DNA of 64,000 bases from positions 9,962,501 to 10,026,500 of the forward strand of contig NZ_CP108514.1 of assembly GCF_035989305.1 (NCBI RefSeq), read 5' to 3'. The position numbers and the translations under genes were made by a program. The stretch's first letter is position 1. The number at the start of each line of letters is the position of its first letter. This DNA comes from Streptomyces sp. NBC_01233. Lineage in GTDB: Bacteria; Actinomycetota; Actinomycetes; Streptomycetales; Streptomycetaceae. Below are positions 27,888 through 35,979 of this stretch, piece by piece. Below the pieces are notes generated by a model, which saw only the letters and a program-made list of their open reading frames with translations, searched no databases and was not told where the DNA came from.

Positions 27888-27919
27888 CTGGTACCCGGAC
27901 AAGGACACTCTGGTACCCG
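27888..27919. promoter_or_regulatory. Two direct copies of ctggtacccg, candidate operators
   Basis: ctggtacccg occurs at 27888-27897 and 27910-27919, 22 bp apart (two helical turns), between the divergent regulator start (27845) and exporter start (27946). Each contains the ggtacc palindrome. The arrangement fits two dimer sites on one DNA face for the MmyB-type regulator. Confidence 0.6.
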
Positions 27920-27945
27920 TCCGGCGGCGGGGCCACCGTCCAGAG

Positions 27946-29385
27946 GTGACCGATACCCACGTACGAACCCCCGCCGCGCCGCCCGTTTCCGCGGCCGGGC
28001 CCTCCGTCCCTCACCTGAGCGGCGCGGGCCTGTTCACCGTCCTGCTGGGGGCCGCTCTACCCCTGATCGACTTCTTCATCGTCAACGTCGCGCTGCCGTC
28101 GATCGAGCACGACCTCTCCGCCGGACCGGCGCTGCTGGAGCTGGTCGTCGGCGGGTACGGCGTCGCCTACGCCGTCCTGCTGGTCCTCGGCGGGCGCGTC
28201 GGCGACAGCCTCGGCCGCCGCCGGCTCTTCCTCGTCGGCATGGCCGCCTTCGGAGTCACCTCGCTCGCCTGCGGCCTCGCCCCGAACGCCTGGAGCCTCG
28301 TCGCCGCCCGGATCGCCCAGGGCGCGGCCTCCGCGCTCATGCTGCCGCAGGTGCTCGCCACCATCCAGGCCACCACCGAAGGCCCGCGCCGGGCCCGGGC
28401 CATGAGTCTGTACGGAGCCACCGCGGGCCTGTCCATGGTCGCCGGGCAGATCCTCGGCGGCGTCCTGGTCGCCGCGGACCTCGCCGGAACCGGCTGGCGC
28501 GCGGTGTTCCTGGTCAACGTTCCCGTCGTGCTCCTGGGGCTGGTGCTGGCCGTGCGCACGGTCCCCGACACCCGCGCGGGCCGGCCCGAGGCCGTGGACG
28601 TACCGGGCACCCTGCTGCTCGCCCTGTCGCTGGTCTCGCTGCTGCTGCCGCTGACCGAGGGCAGGGCCGCCGGCTGGCCGCTGTGGACCTGGCTCTCACT
28701 CGGCGTGTTCCCCGTTGCCGCCGCCGCGTTCTACCTGGTCGAGCGCCGGGCCGACCGCCGGGGCCGCACTCCGCTGGTGCCGCCGAGCCTGCTGAGACTG
28801 GAGTCGCTGCGGCGCGGCCTGCTCCTGCTGCTGCCGTTCTCGACCGGCTTCAGCGGCTTCATGTTCGTCCTCGCCGTGGCCCTCCAACAAGGCCTGGGAA
28901 TGGGCCCGGTGACGGCCGGTCTGACGCTGGTGCCGATGGCCCTGGCCTTCTTCGCGGCCTCCCTGGCCGGGCCGCGCCTGGTCACCCGCTTCGGCAGCCG
29001 GGTCGTCACCGTCGGCGGCGTCGTCCAGGCAGCCGGCATCGCCCTCCTGCTGGCCACCCTGCGCTACGGATGGCCGGACCTCGGGCCGGGAGCACTCGCT
29101 CCGGGCGTGTTCCTGGCGGGCCTGGGCCAGGGACTCCAACTGCCCGTGCTGATGCGTCTGATGCTGTCGGACGTGCCGGCCGACCGGGCGGGGGTGGGCA
29201 GCGGCGTCATGATCACCGCCCAGCAGTCCGCCCTGGCGCTCGGCGTCGCCACACTGGGCAGCCTCTTCCTGGCCCTGGCCCCGACGGCCGGCCTGCGCGA
29301 GGCGGTCGGTACCACCTTGCTGGTACAACTCGCCCTGATCGCCCTGACCGTCCTGCTCAGCCTCCGCCTGCCCCGCATGCGCTGA
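27946..29385 (+). CDS. DHA2-family MFS drug:H+ antiporter, 14 TM
   Basis: A 479-aa major facilitator with about 14 membrane segments. Motif D1-like LIDFFIVNVALPSI in TM1, motif A GGRVGDSLGRRRLF between TM2 and TM3, RIAQGAASALMLPQ in TM4, and motif C GATAGLSMVAGQILGG in TM5 mark a DHA2 exporter of the EmrB/QacA type. Start GTG 27946 has a GAGG just upstream. Likely repressed by the divergent MmyB-type regulator and induced by its substrate; the substrate is unknown. Confidence 0.9.
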   Translation: MTDTHVRTPAAPPVSAAGPSVPHLSGAGLFTVLLGAALPLIDFFIVNVALPSIEHDLSAGPALLELVVGGYGVAYAVLLVLGGRVGDSLGRRRLFLVGMAAFGVTSLACGLAPNAWSLVAARIAQGAASALMLPQVLATIQATTEGPRRARAMSLYGATAGLSMVAGQILGGVLVAADLAGTGWRAVFLVNVPVVLLGLVLAVRTVPDTRAGRPEAVDVPGTLLLALSLVSLLLPLTEGRAAGWPLWTWLSLGVFPVAAAAFYLVERRADRRGRTPLVPPSLLRLESLRRGLLLLLPFSTGFSGFMFVLAVALQQGLGMGPVTAGLTLVPMALAFFAASLAGPRLVTRFGSRVVTVGGVVQAAGIALLLATLRYGWPDLGPGALAPGVFLAGLGQGLQLPVLMRLMLSDVPADRAGVGSGVMITAQQSALALGVATLGSLFLALAPTAGLREAVGTTLLVQLALIALTVLLSLRLPRMR

Positions 29386-29602
29386 GCAGCCCCGGCCGAG
29401 CGATGCGGTCGGCGGCTACGACCGGCCGGTGGCGGCCCCGCCGGTCCGGTCGACCAAGGTCAGCGGCCGGGCTGGCGAGGTGCACCGGCGCGAGCGGCGG
29501 CCGACGGGTGATGGCGCGTGGTGCAGATGGCTCAGCCGCTTTACAGTGGCCACGAGCTGCCTGTTTCCATGAGGATGATGTGCCGATCGGGAGGAATGTT
29601 CA

Positions 29603-30256
29603 ATGCCCTCGTTCATGCACGCCCACCGCCCCTCCGCGACAGGCCAAGGCGAGGCGGCGTCGACGATGCGCAACGTGGCGGTCACCAAACGCGGCGACTC
29701 GATCGAACATGTAGCCGATGCGCTCGCGGAACGTGCCGTGGCGGCGACAGGCAGGGCGAATGCCACGGATGTGGCGGCATCGGCTGGTCGTACCGCCGAG
29801 CACCACGTCCCGGTCGAGGGTGTCGTACCGGCCGGTGGTGGACGCCCCCTGGATCCCTCGGTGCGGACGGATCTGGAACGGGCCTTCAGACACGACTTCA
29901 CTGGCGTACGTGTCCACAGCGGACACGTAGCTACCGAGATGGCTCAAGGCTTCGGCGCGCGCGCGTACACCTTCGGACGGCATATCGTTCTTGGCCGTGG
30001 GGAATCCGTCCACGGCCATGCGGGCCGGTGTCTCCTGGCGCACGAGCTCGCACACGTCGTCCAGTACGACGCCTCGGGCCGTGCTGTCATCGCACGCCAG
30101 GAGAAGCCGGGAAGTGACGGTCGGACCGACTCTCAGATCCGGAGCGAACTCGAACGGCGTACCGGCAAGACGTTCAATGAGCTCGTCCTCGGGCTTGGCC
30201 GAGGAACCAGTCGACCCCACCAAAATCTCACCCCGGGAATTGGAGGCGGTGCTTGA
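29603..30256 (+). CDS. DUF4157 (eCIS core) domain protein, possibly the N-terminal part of a frameshifted toxin
   Basis: ATG 29603 has GGGAGG 8 bp upstream. Residues about 82-160 form a DUF4157 domain: PLDPSVRTDLERAFRHDF, GVRVHSGHVATEMAQGFGA, HIVLGRGE, and LLAHELAHVVQYDASG with the HELAH zinc motif at 147-151. DUF4157 proteins are often cargo or toxins of extracellular contractile injection systems. After KTFNELV (about residue 194) the frame turns into low-quality sequence and stops, while the +1 frame continues with a good toxin-like domain. No injection-system structural gene is in the window. Confidence 0.8.
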   Translation: MPSFMHAHRPSATGQGEAASTMRNVAVTKRGDSIEHVADALAERAVAATGRANATDVAASAGRTAEHHVPVEGVVPAGGGRPLDPSVRTDLERAFRHDFTGVRVHSGHVATEMAQGFGARAYTFGRHIVLGRGESVHGHAGRCLLAHELAHVVQYDASGRAVIARQEKPGSDGRTDSQIRSELERRTGKTFNELVLGLGRGTSRPHQNLTPGIGGGA

Positions 30257-30935
30257 ACGGAACGGCGCTATCCGGCACATCGAGCAGGACACCAAGGAGC
30301 CCACGGTAATCGACAACGTTCTGGTCAAGCACCCCTACCAAGAGAATCGATTCATCACCGAAGGCCGGGTCGGACCTGCGAGCAAGGTGAAGAAAGACAA
30401 GGAAGTCGGTCAGCAAGCTGTCAACGACGCCTTCACCTCCGGCATAGCCCAAGGGGTGGCCGGTATGAAACCGGGATCGGCATCCGAAGGCATCGTGAAG
30501 CCGGCAGCTCCAGCCAAGGGTCCTGCGAACCGGGCCATGGCGGCCCGCAACATCACCATCAGCGGCACCATGACCGAGGAACAGTTCAAAGCGTCGGTGA
30601 AAACCGAGCCAGGCCAATATGTGTACGTGATCGTCGATGCGCATGGCAACGAACTGAAACCGGGCATCACCGGGGACCCGTACGCACGCTTCAATGCTTA
30701 CGTCACGAAGGAAGGAATGGCGACCGCACAAATGCGTGTGTACCCTGCCCAGCCCGGCTATCAGGCCCGTGGCAGCGAGACCGCAGGCATCGCCTCACAT
30801 ATGGAGAGTGGCGGCGCCACGATGAACGTCCGCACGGAGACGCGGGCGGAAATGCGGCAAGGTGCGGAATGGGCTGACACTCTGCACCAGCCGCCGGCTC
30901 CGACCGGCAAGCCGCTGATCACCATCCGCCGCTGA
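30177..30935 (+). CDS. GIY-YIG-like nuclease/toxin domain protein in the +1 frame
   Basis: Counted from ATG 30177 (252 aa), which lacks a clear ribosome site. Contents: SPRELEAVLERNGAIRHIEQ, a variable middle, then GQYVYVIVDAHGNELKPGIT, DPYARFNAYV and RGSETAGI. The pattern VYV ... PGIT.DP..RF matches GIY-YIG nucleases with the conserved Arg after DP and a later Glu. It overlaps the DUF4157 frame by 80 bp. Most likely one toxin gene split by a single-base insertion near 30180-30200; alternatives are a +1 recoding site or a separately translated toxin. No immunity gene is recognised. Confidence 0.6.
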   Translation: MSSSSGLAEEPVDPTKISPRELEAVLERNGAIRHIEQDTKEPTVIDNVLVKHPYQENRFITEGRVGPASKVKKDKEVGQQAVNDAFTSGIAQGVAGMKPGSASEGIVKPAAPAKGPANRAMAARNITISGTMTEEQFKASVKTEPGQYVYVIVDAHGNELKPGITGDPYARFNAYVTKEGMATAQMRVYPAQPGYQARGSETAGIASHMESGGATMNVRTETRAEMRQGAEWADTLHQPPAPTGKPLITIRR

Positions 30936-30944
30936 CCGGCGTTC

Positions 30945-31050
30945 CGTACTGGTTTGCGACGGGCTCAAGGGGCTTCCCGACGAGGTCGGGACCGTCTGGC
31001 CCAGGACGATCGTCCAGACCTGCGGAACTCCTTCCGCTATGCCGCGGCGG
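30945..31050 (+). pseudogene. IS256-family transposase remnant
   Basis: The sequence reads VCDGLKGLPDEVGTVWPRTIVQTC and, after a small deletion and shift, LRNSFRYA. These are the hallmark central blocks of Mutator-type (IS256) transposases, around the second catalytic Asp (VCDGLKG) and the CVVHLIRNSFRYA motif. Only about 35 residues remain. Confidence 0.7.
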
Positions 31051-31210
31051 GTGGCTGCGATGCGGCGTGGGGACGAGGTTGTCTGTCCGGTCTGCGGGCG
31101 GGGATGGACGGTGGGGGTCGAGCGCCGGCGGTGTTCTGTTCGCCGCCGTGCCGCACGAGGGCCTGGCGGGAGAAGACGTCACCGGATGACGTCACGGTGA
31201 TGCCATAGCC
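31051..31210 (+). pseudogene. Fragment of a small zinc-finger protein
   Basis: One frame reads DEVVCPVCGRGWTVGVERRR and another, just downstream, FCSPPCRTRAWREK. Together they resemble small actinobacterial proteins with CPxCG...CSxxCRxxAWR zinc fingers, but a frame change lies between the halves. Confidence 0.3.
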
Positions 31211-31309
31211 GAACGCCTCGTATATCTCGTTGGTCACGGCGAGATCTGGTGTTCCGCAGAGGTGGTGAAGAGCGGGTTCCGGGCACCTCGCGTGCCCTCG
31301 GTCTGCGCC

Positions 31310-31610
31310 TGCCGCCGTCGGTCACTCGGTGCTGGCGGTGAGCCTCCTGCAGGGCACGGTCACGCTCTGGGACGGCGTTGGACGGCGCCGCCTCGGCGAT
31401 CCGCTGCGCGGGTCCGCCGGGCTGCTGCGTGCCCTCGCGTTCGACTCCCGGGGGCGGCTGCACGTCTCCTCCTCGCACCACCCGCACCGCGTCTTCGACC
31501 TCGAGCCGGAGGCCGTGGCACGGGCGCTGTGCGAGCGGGTCGGCTGGCACCTCACGCGAGCACAGTGGGAGCAGAACGTGCCCGACCTGCCCTACCGTTC
31601 CCTCTGCTGA
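31310..31610 (+). pseudogene. C-terminal fragment of a WD40-repeat (nSTAND-type) protein
   Basis: The end of the frame reads VLAVSLLQGTVTLWD, LRGSAGLLRALAFDSRGRLHV, LEPEAVARALCERVGWHLT and VPDLPYRSLC. WD40 blade signatures followed by a C-terminal LCxRxGxxLTxxxWxxxVPxxxYRxxC motif are typical of large streptomycete NTPase-WD40 proteins. At most 100 of more than 1000 residues remain. Confidence 0.65.
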
Positions 31611-31704
31611 CGTCGCGCCACGGTTCCACTTCGGTTCCCGTGTTCATCGCCGCACCGTGATCCACTCCGGCGCGGGCGCCGAAGGATCTCCTCCTGCCCG
31701 GGCG

Positions 31705-32604
31705 TCATCGCGCGTCACCGGCTCCTGTCTTGACGGTGACGACCAGGACCGGCTCGTTGGCCTCCTGGCTGCCGCCCTCGCCCTTTGGGCGCGACACTTC
31801 ATCGAGGCCCGGGTGGCGGCGGGCCGACACGACGAGGCAGGCGATGGCGCCAACGAAGACCACGACAGAGGTCCAGTTGTTCAGACGCAGGCCGAAGAAC
31901 GTGTGGGACGCGTCGATGCGCAGGTACTCGGTCCGGAACCGGCCGACCGTGTAGGCCACGACGTACAGGGCGAAGGTCCTGCCGTGACCGAGTGCGAAGC
32001 GGTGGGCCGCCCACAGGACCAGTACGGCCACACAGATGTCCCACAGGGACTCGTAGAGGAAGGCGGGGTGGTACGTCGCGACGTCGGGCATGGTGGACGG
32101 ACGGTGCGCGCGGTCGATCTCCAGGCCCCAGGGGAGCGTGGTGGGGCGGCCGTAGAGTTCCTGGTTGAACCAGTTGCCCCAGCGGCCGATCGCCTGGGCC
32201 AAAGCCAGACCGGGGGCGACCGCGTCCGCGTAGGCGGGGAAGGGGATGCGGTGGCGGCGACAGCCGATCCACGCGCCGACCCCGCCCAGAGCGATGGCGC
32301 CCCAGATCCCGAGCCCGCCCTCCCACACGTACAGGGCTCGGATCGGCTCGCCGCGGTCGCCGAAGTACGCGTCGTAGCTGGTGATCACGTGGTACAGCCG
32401 TCCACCGGCGATGCCGAACGGCACTGCCCAGATGGTGACGTCCGCGATGACGCCCTGCTCCCCGCCCCTCGCAACCCAGCGCCGATTGCCGAGCCAGACG
32501 GCCACGAACACGCCCAGGATGATGCAGAAGGCGTACGCCCTCAACGGAAGCGGGCCGAGGTGAAGGACTCCGGTCGAAGGGCTGGGAAGGTAGGCGAGGT
32601 CCAT
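31705..32604 (-). CDS. lgt: Prolipoprotein diacylglyceryl transferase
   Basis: A 299-aa Lgt with about seven membrane segments. It attaches diacylglycerol to the lipobox Cys of prolipoproteins at the membrane. Family blocks: AYAFCIILGVFVAVWLGNRR, GGRLYHVITSYDAYF, VWEGGLGIWGAIALGG, and the signature AIGRWGNWFNQELYGRPT, then YHPAFLYESLWD and GRFRTEYLRID. The cytoplasmic tail is short. Streptomycetes often carry a second lgt; its distance from trpCDAB-type neighbours suggests this is the extra copy. Start ATG 32604; a 9-codon frame and a TetR remnant lie just upstream. Confidence 0.95.
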   Translation of the reverse strand: MDLAYLPSPSTGVLHLGPLPLRAYAFCIILGVFVAVWLGNRRWVARGGEQGVIADVTIWAVPFGIAGGRLYHVITSYDAYFGDRGEPIRALYVWEGGLGIWGAIALGGVGAWIGCRRHRIPFPAYADAVAPGLALAQAIGRWGNWFNQELYGRPTTLPWGLEIDRAHRPSTMPDVATYHPAFLYESLWDICVAVLVLWAAHRFALGHGRTFALYVVAYTVGRFRTEYLRIDASHTFFGLRLNNWTSVVVFVGAIACLVVSARRHPGLDEVSRPKGEGGSQEANEPVLVVTVKTGAGDAR

Positions 32605-32647
32605 GGCGCTCCGTTGACGTCTCAGTCGGGCTGTTTGGCGATGGTGG

Positions 32648-33010
32648 TCATGCGGTGTCTCCCCGGGGCTCGTTCCGGAAGGCCTGGGCGAAGGTCTCGC
32701 AGCCGGTGCGCCATGCGGCGTCCAGGTCTGCGCCGGAGGGGAAGCGGCCGTCGAGTTCGAGCACGACCATGCCGTGCGCGAAGGCCCAGAACGAGCGTGC
32801 GAGGTCGATGTCGCCGTGCACCGCGTGGGCCAGCGGCGTTGCCGCGCGATCTTCGAGTCCTTCGGGGAGCGCCGCGCGGGCGAGCGGCCGACTGTGGGTG
32901 ATGCGGTAGAGGTGCGGGTTGGCGAGAGCGTGCCGTCGGTAGGCGCGGGCGAGAACGAGCAGGGGCGGTTCGCTGCCGATCCCGAGGATGCGGAGCAGTC
33001 CGAGGACGGG
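32648..33010 (-). pseudogene. C-terminal fragment of a TetR-family regulator
   Basis: Reading from about 33000: LVLARAYRRHALANPHLYR, AATPLAHAVHGDIDLARSFW, AFAHGMVVLELDGRFPSGAD, LDAAWRTGCETFAQAFRNEP and a stop at 32648. This is the WHG/TetR_C_33 ligand-binding half; the DNA-binding helix-turn-helix is missing. Upstream (about 33020-33090) a short SARP-like start, VQVLGPLGTALDGRPVHLGP, is joined on. The TGA overlaps an ATG that opens only a 9-codon frame, probably the stump of a former next gene. Confidence 0.65.
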
Positions 33011-33300
33011 CCGATCCAGGGGAAGGGCCCAGGTGAACCGGCCTGCCGTCGAGGGCGGTGCCGAGCGGTCCCAGGACCTGAACGCAGAGCAAGAGACGCC
33101 AATCCACAGTGCGACAAGGCCCGTTGAGGATCACCGGCAGCGGTCCGGTCACCGGGATCACGCGCTTATTTCTTAGCATCAGAGGCCAACTATTCGCCCG
33201 GCCGCCGCCGGGACGACTACAAAGGTCCTCACGGAACCGAACCCGGCGATGGGGTTGATGCCACCCCGTCGACGATCGGAACGATGTCGAAGGCGGTGGA

Positions 33301-33978
33301 TTGCGTGCGCGAGTACAGCAGGATCGAATCGACGGCGGTCAGATTACTTCCGAGGAGTCCGGGTCCCGGCTCCTTCACCTGATCCGGGCGGCCATGCTGA
33401 AACCAGTGTGCTTTTCCCCGGCGTACGCATCGGTGGACGATTACCGGCTCCTGACGTCGACCATCCGGTCGAGGGTGGAAGATGCTCCGGGCTGGTTCAG
33501 CAGGGCCGGGCACGGGGAGGGGGGAATGCCTCACCTCCCCCTGCGCATTCACCTGCGAGGTCTGTTCATCGAGCTCTACATCCAGCTACGACTGCAGAAT
33601 ACCGACCTTCGTATCGTCGGATTCCGCAACACCTTCGAAAACTGGCAGGCCCCGCCGGAAGCGTACGTCCACCACGTGCGGGACTGGGTCGCGCCGCCGG
33701 GGATCCGTCGAACGGAAGCCCTGCCCTTCGGCGGAGGCCGATTCGACCTGGAGACGGCCGCCGACGTGCGCCGTTCGGGAATCTCCCTGGGGCGCCGGCC
33801 CTTGGGCAACGCGGTCATCTGGCTTCATCGGAACCGCGATCCGAAGTACACCGCACACGGAATTCTCGTGCTCTCGGAAATGCTCTGTGAGGCTGCCCGA
33901 TACCCGGCCCTGGCCGATGCGATGTCGCGCATCTGGATGACCGGCGGGCGGCTTTCGGCCGATGCGGAAGCCGCCTGA
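33301..33978 (+). CDS. Candidate ribosome-inactivating protein (rRNA N-glycosylase family)
   Basis: A 225-aa frame from TTG 33301 (ATG 33394 is an alternative). It shows the order of ricin A-chain/Shiga-type RIP blocks: YASVDDYRLLTSTIRSRV (residues 42-59), IELYIQLRLQNTDLRIVGFRN (90-110), and ILVLSEMLCEAARYPALADAM (188-208) then SRIW. CEAARY carries the catalytic-type Glu197 and Arg200 with the EAARF spacing, and Trp212 matches the late Trp region. Caveat: the base-stacking Tyr of ricin (YVVGYR) corresponds here to Arg104. No clear signal peptide is seen. RIPs remove one adenine from the sarcin-ricin loop; a few streptomycetes have them. Recognised by motif only. Confidence 0.6.
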   Translation: MRARVQQDRIDGGQITSEESGSRLLHLIRAAMLKPVCFSPAYASVDDYRLLTSTIRSRVEDAPGWFSRAGHGEGGMPHLPLRIHLRGLFIELYIQLRLQNTDLRIVGFRNTFENWQAPPEAYVHHVRDWVAPPGIRRTEALPFGGGRFDLETAADVRRSGISLGRRPLGNAVIWLHRNRDPKYTAHGILVLSEMLCEAARYPALADAMSRIWMTGGRLSADAEAA

Positions 33979-34128
33979 GGAATCTTCACATGAGCGCCCG
34001 TCCACACGTGTTCGGCAACGAAGGAGGAGCGAGACCGAGACCAGGAGCGAGACCCCTCTCCAGGAAACCGTTTCAACCCCGTACGATCTGTGATTCCCGT
34101 TCCGGGGATCCACGGAACAGGAGCGAAA

Positions 34129-34950
34129 GTGATAGTCAAGCGCGCCGGTCGCCTCGTGGTTCTCGCCGCCGTACCCGCAGTGTGCCTGACCCTCGGCCTT
34201 TCCGGACCAGCTCTCGCGGAGGGCGGAAAGGCGTACCAGATCGACCTGGCGCAGCTGAACGCATCAGGCTCCAACGGTACGGTCATGCTCAGCCTCAAAG
34301 GCAACCAGCTCACGGTGCAAATCGAGTCCAAGGGAATGGTGCCCGGACAGCCGTCGGCCCAGCATCTGCACGGTTCGACGAAGGGGCACGACTTCAAATG
34401 CCCGGACGCCACCGACGACACCGACGGCGACGGGGTCCTCAGCAACACCGAGGCCACGCACGACTACGGTGACATCAACATCTCACTCACCACGGCAGGG
34501 GACACCAAGGCCACCAGCGGTCTCGCCGTGGACCGCATGCCCGTCGCCGACAAGCAGGGCAAGATCTCCTACAAGCGGACGATCACCGTCGGTCAAGATG
34601 TGGTCGACCACATCAAGGACCTGCACGTCGTGCAGCACGGCATCGACCGCAACAAGAACAAGAAGTACGACTTCGAGGGCGCGGGCAAGAGCGAGCTCGA
34701 CCCGAAGCTGCCCCAGGAGGCAACGGCTCCGACCAACTGCGGCGAGGTCAAGGGCGCAGCCGTGGGCTCCATTCCGGTCGGCGGCATCGAGACCGGCGGC
34801 GGCTCTTCGCAGCACGCGTCGGCGCCGGTGACGGTGCGCGACGGTGCGGCGATCACCGTACTCGCGCTGGTGGCGGGCGCGGTGGCCGTCACGCGGAAGC
34901 GGGCCGTTGCCGTCCCCGTCCGCAGGGGGAACACCGGAGGCGGCGCGTGA
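34129..34950 (+). CDS. Secreted CHRD-like protein with C-terminal membrane anchor
   Basis: GTG 34129 follows GGAG. A signal peptide (VVLAAVPAVCLTLGLSGPALAEG, cleavage after ALA) precedes a beta-rich domain with AQHLHG, a Ca-binding-like DTDGDGVLSN loop, and HGIDRNKNKKYDFEG, a pattern of CHRD/superoxide-dismutase-like extracellular domains. A late hydrophobic segment (AAITVLALVAGAVAV) with a basic tail anchors it. Its stop overlaps the sortase start by GTGA at 34947-34950, so the two are co-translated. No canonical LPxTG-like sorting motif is evident before the last helix. Confidence 0.75.
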   Translation: MIVKRAGRLVVLAAVPAVCLTLGLSGPALAEGGKAYQIDLAQLNASGSNGTVMLSLKGNQLTVQIESKGMVPGQPSAQHLHGSTKGHDFKCPDATDDTDGDGVLSNTEATHDYGDINISLTTAGDTKATSGLAVDRMPVADKQGKISYKRTITVGQDVVDHIKDLHVVQHGIDRNKNKKYDFEGAGKSELDPKLPQEATAPTNCGEVKGAAVGSIPVGGIETGGGSSQHASAPVTVRDGAAITVLALVAGAVAVTRKRAVAVPVRRGNTGGGA

Positions 34951-35669
34951 AGCCGGCTCCCGCGCCTGCCGCACCCGTCGCACCCACCAGGCGGCCCCAC
35001 CACCGGACCGCAGGCCCCCTGGTGGCCGCCGCTCTCGCCGGGCTGCTCCTCGTGGGGTGCGCCGGCCAGAACGCGGCCAAGCCCCCCGCCCCGGAGGGGC
35101 AGGGCGCACCGGCCGCCGCGGGCGCCTCTCCCACCGGGAAGGAGCCCGCAGGCGGTGGCTCCGCGTCACCCGCAGACGGATCGCAGAGCGGTGCGGGCCG
35201 GGCCGAGCCCGCCCTCGCCCGATCGGAGCCGCAGAAGATCACGATCCCCTCCCTCGGCCTGTCCAGCACCTTGGAGACGCTGCGACAGAACGCGGACGGC
35301 ACCATGCAGACCCCGAAGGACCCCGCGCTCGCGGGCTGGTACGAGCCGGGGCCGACCCCCGGCTCCCAAGGGCCGGCAGTGATCGCCGGACATGTCACGT
35401 GGAACGGAGCATCCGCAGTGTTCGAGAAGCTGAAGACGATGAAGGGCGGCGACACCATCAAGGTGACCCGACGGGACGGAAAGACGGTCACCTTCACGGT
35501 GGACCGGGTCGCCGAGTACCCCAAGGCCGAGTTCCCCACGCTGGAGGTCTACAAGAACCTCGACCACGCCGGCCTGCGCCTGGTCACCTGCGGCGGCGAC
35601 TTCGACCCCAAGAAGCACTACTACGACAGCAACGTGGTGGTGTTCGCCCGCATGACGGGCGCCGCGTAG
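34947..35669 (+). CDS. Class F sortase
   Basis: A 240-aa protein with an N-terminal membrane segment ending in LLVGC (possible lipobox), an Ala/Pro/Gly-rich linker (about 40-90), and a sortase core: ITIPSLGLSS, TPKDPALAGWYEPGPTPGSQGPA, catalytic His in AGHVTWNG, Cys in LRLVTCGGDFD, and a late Arg in NVVVFAR. This is the actinobacterial class F type, extracytoplasmic and membrane-tethered. It is coupled to the secreted CHRD-like protein upstream, which is therefore a possible substrate or partner. Confidence 0.9.
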   Translation: MKPAPAPAAPVAPTRRPHHRTAGPLVAAALAGLLLVGCAGQNAAKPPAPEGQGAPAAAGASPTGKEPAGGGSASPADGSQSGAGRAEPALARSEPQKITIPSLGLSSTLETLRQNADGTMQTPKDPALAGWYEPGPTPGSQGPAVIAGHVTWNGASAVFEKLKTMKGGDTIKVTRRDGKTVTFTVDRVAEYPKAEFPTLEVYKNLDHAGLRLVTCGGDFDPKKHYYDSNVVVFARMTGAA

Positions 35670-35695
35670 CCAGGCCCGCGGGGCGGGAAGACGTC

Positions 35696-35726
35696 CGTCA
35701 GTCGCAGGCCCCCACTGCGGCTGACG
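35696..35726 (+). terminator. Hairpin after the sortase gene
   Basis: cgtcagtcgcag and ctgcggctgacg form a 12-bp stem with one G-T pair and a 7-nt loop, 27 bp after the sortase stop codon. Confidence 0.7.
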
Positions 35727-35979
35727 GGCCCTGCCGTGCTCCCCTCGGACCATCACGTCGGCCGGTCGGGCAGGAGGCTTGGAAGGCCTTGCCGGCCTTG
35801 CCGTCCTCGTGGGATCCGGGGACCGGCAGTTCCCGGTCCACCGGTTGATGAAGGAGGAGCCGCGCGCCTCGCCGTCGTTGTCGACGTTCACGGGGGATGA
35901 GGTTCCACAGCCGACCGCCGGAGGACCAGCGGGTCCCGCGCGGCCACCGGAACAGCTGCGTGCCGGTGTCGTACGGGAC

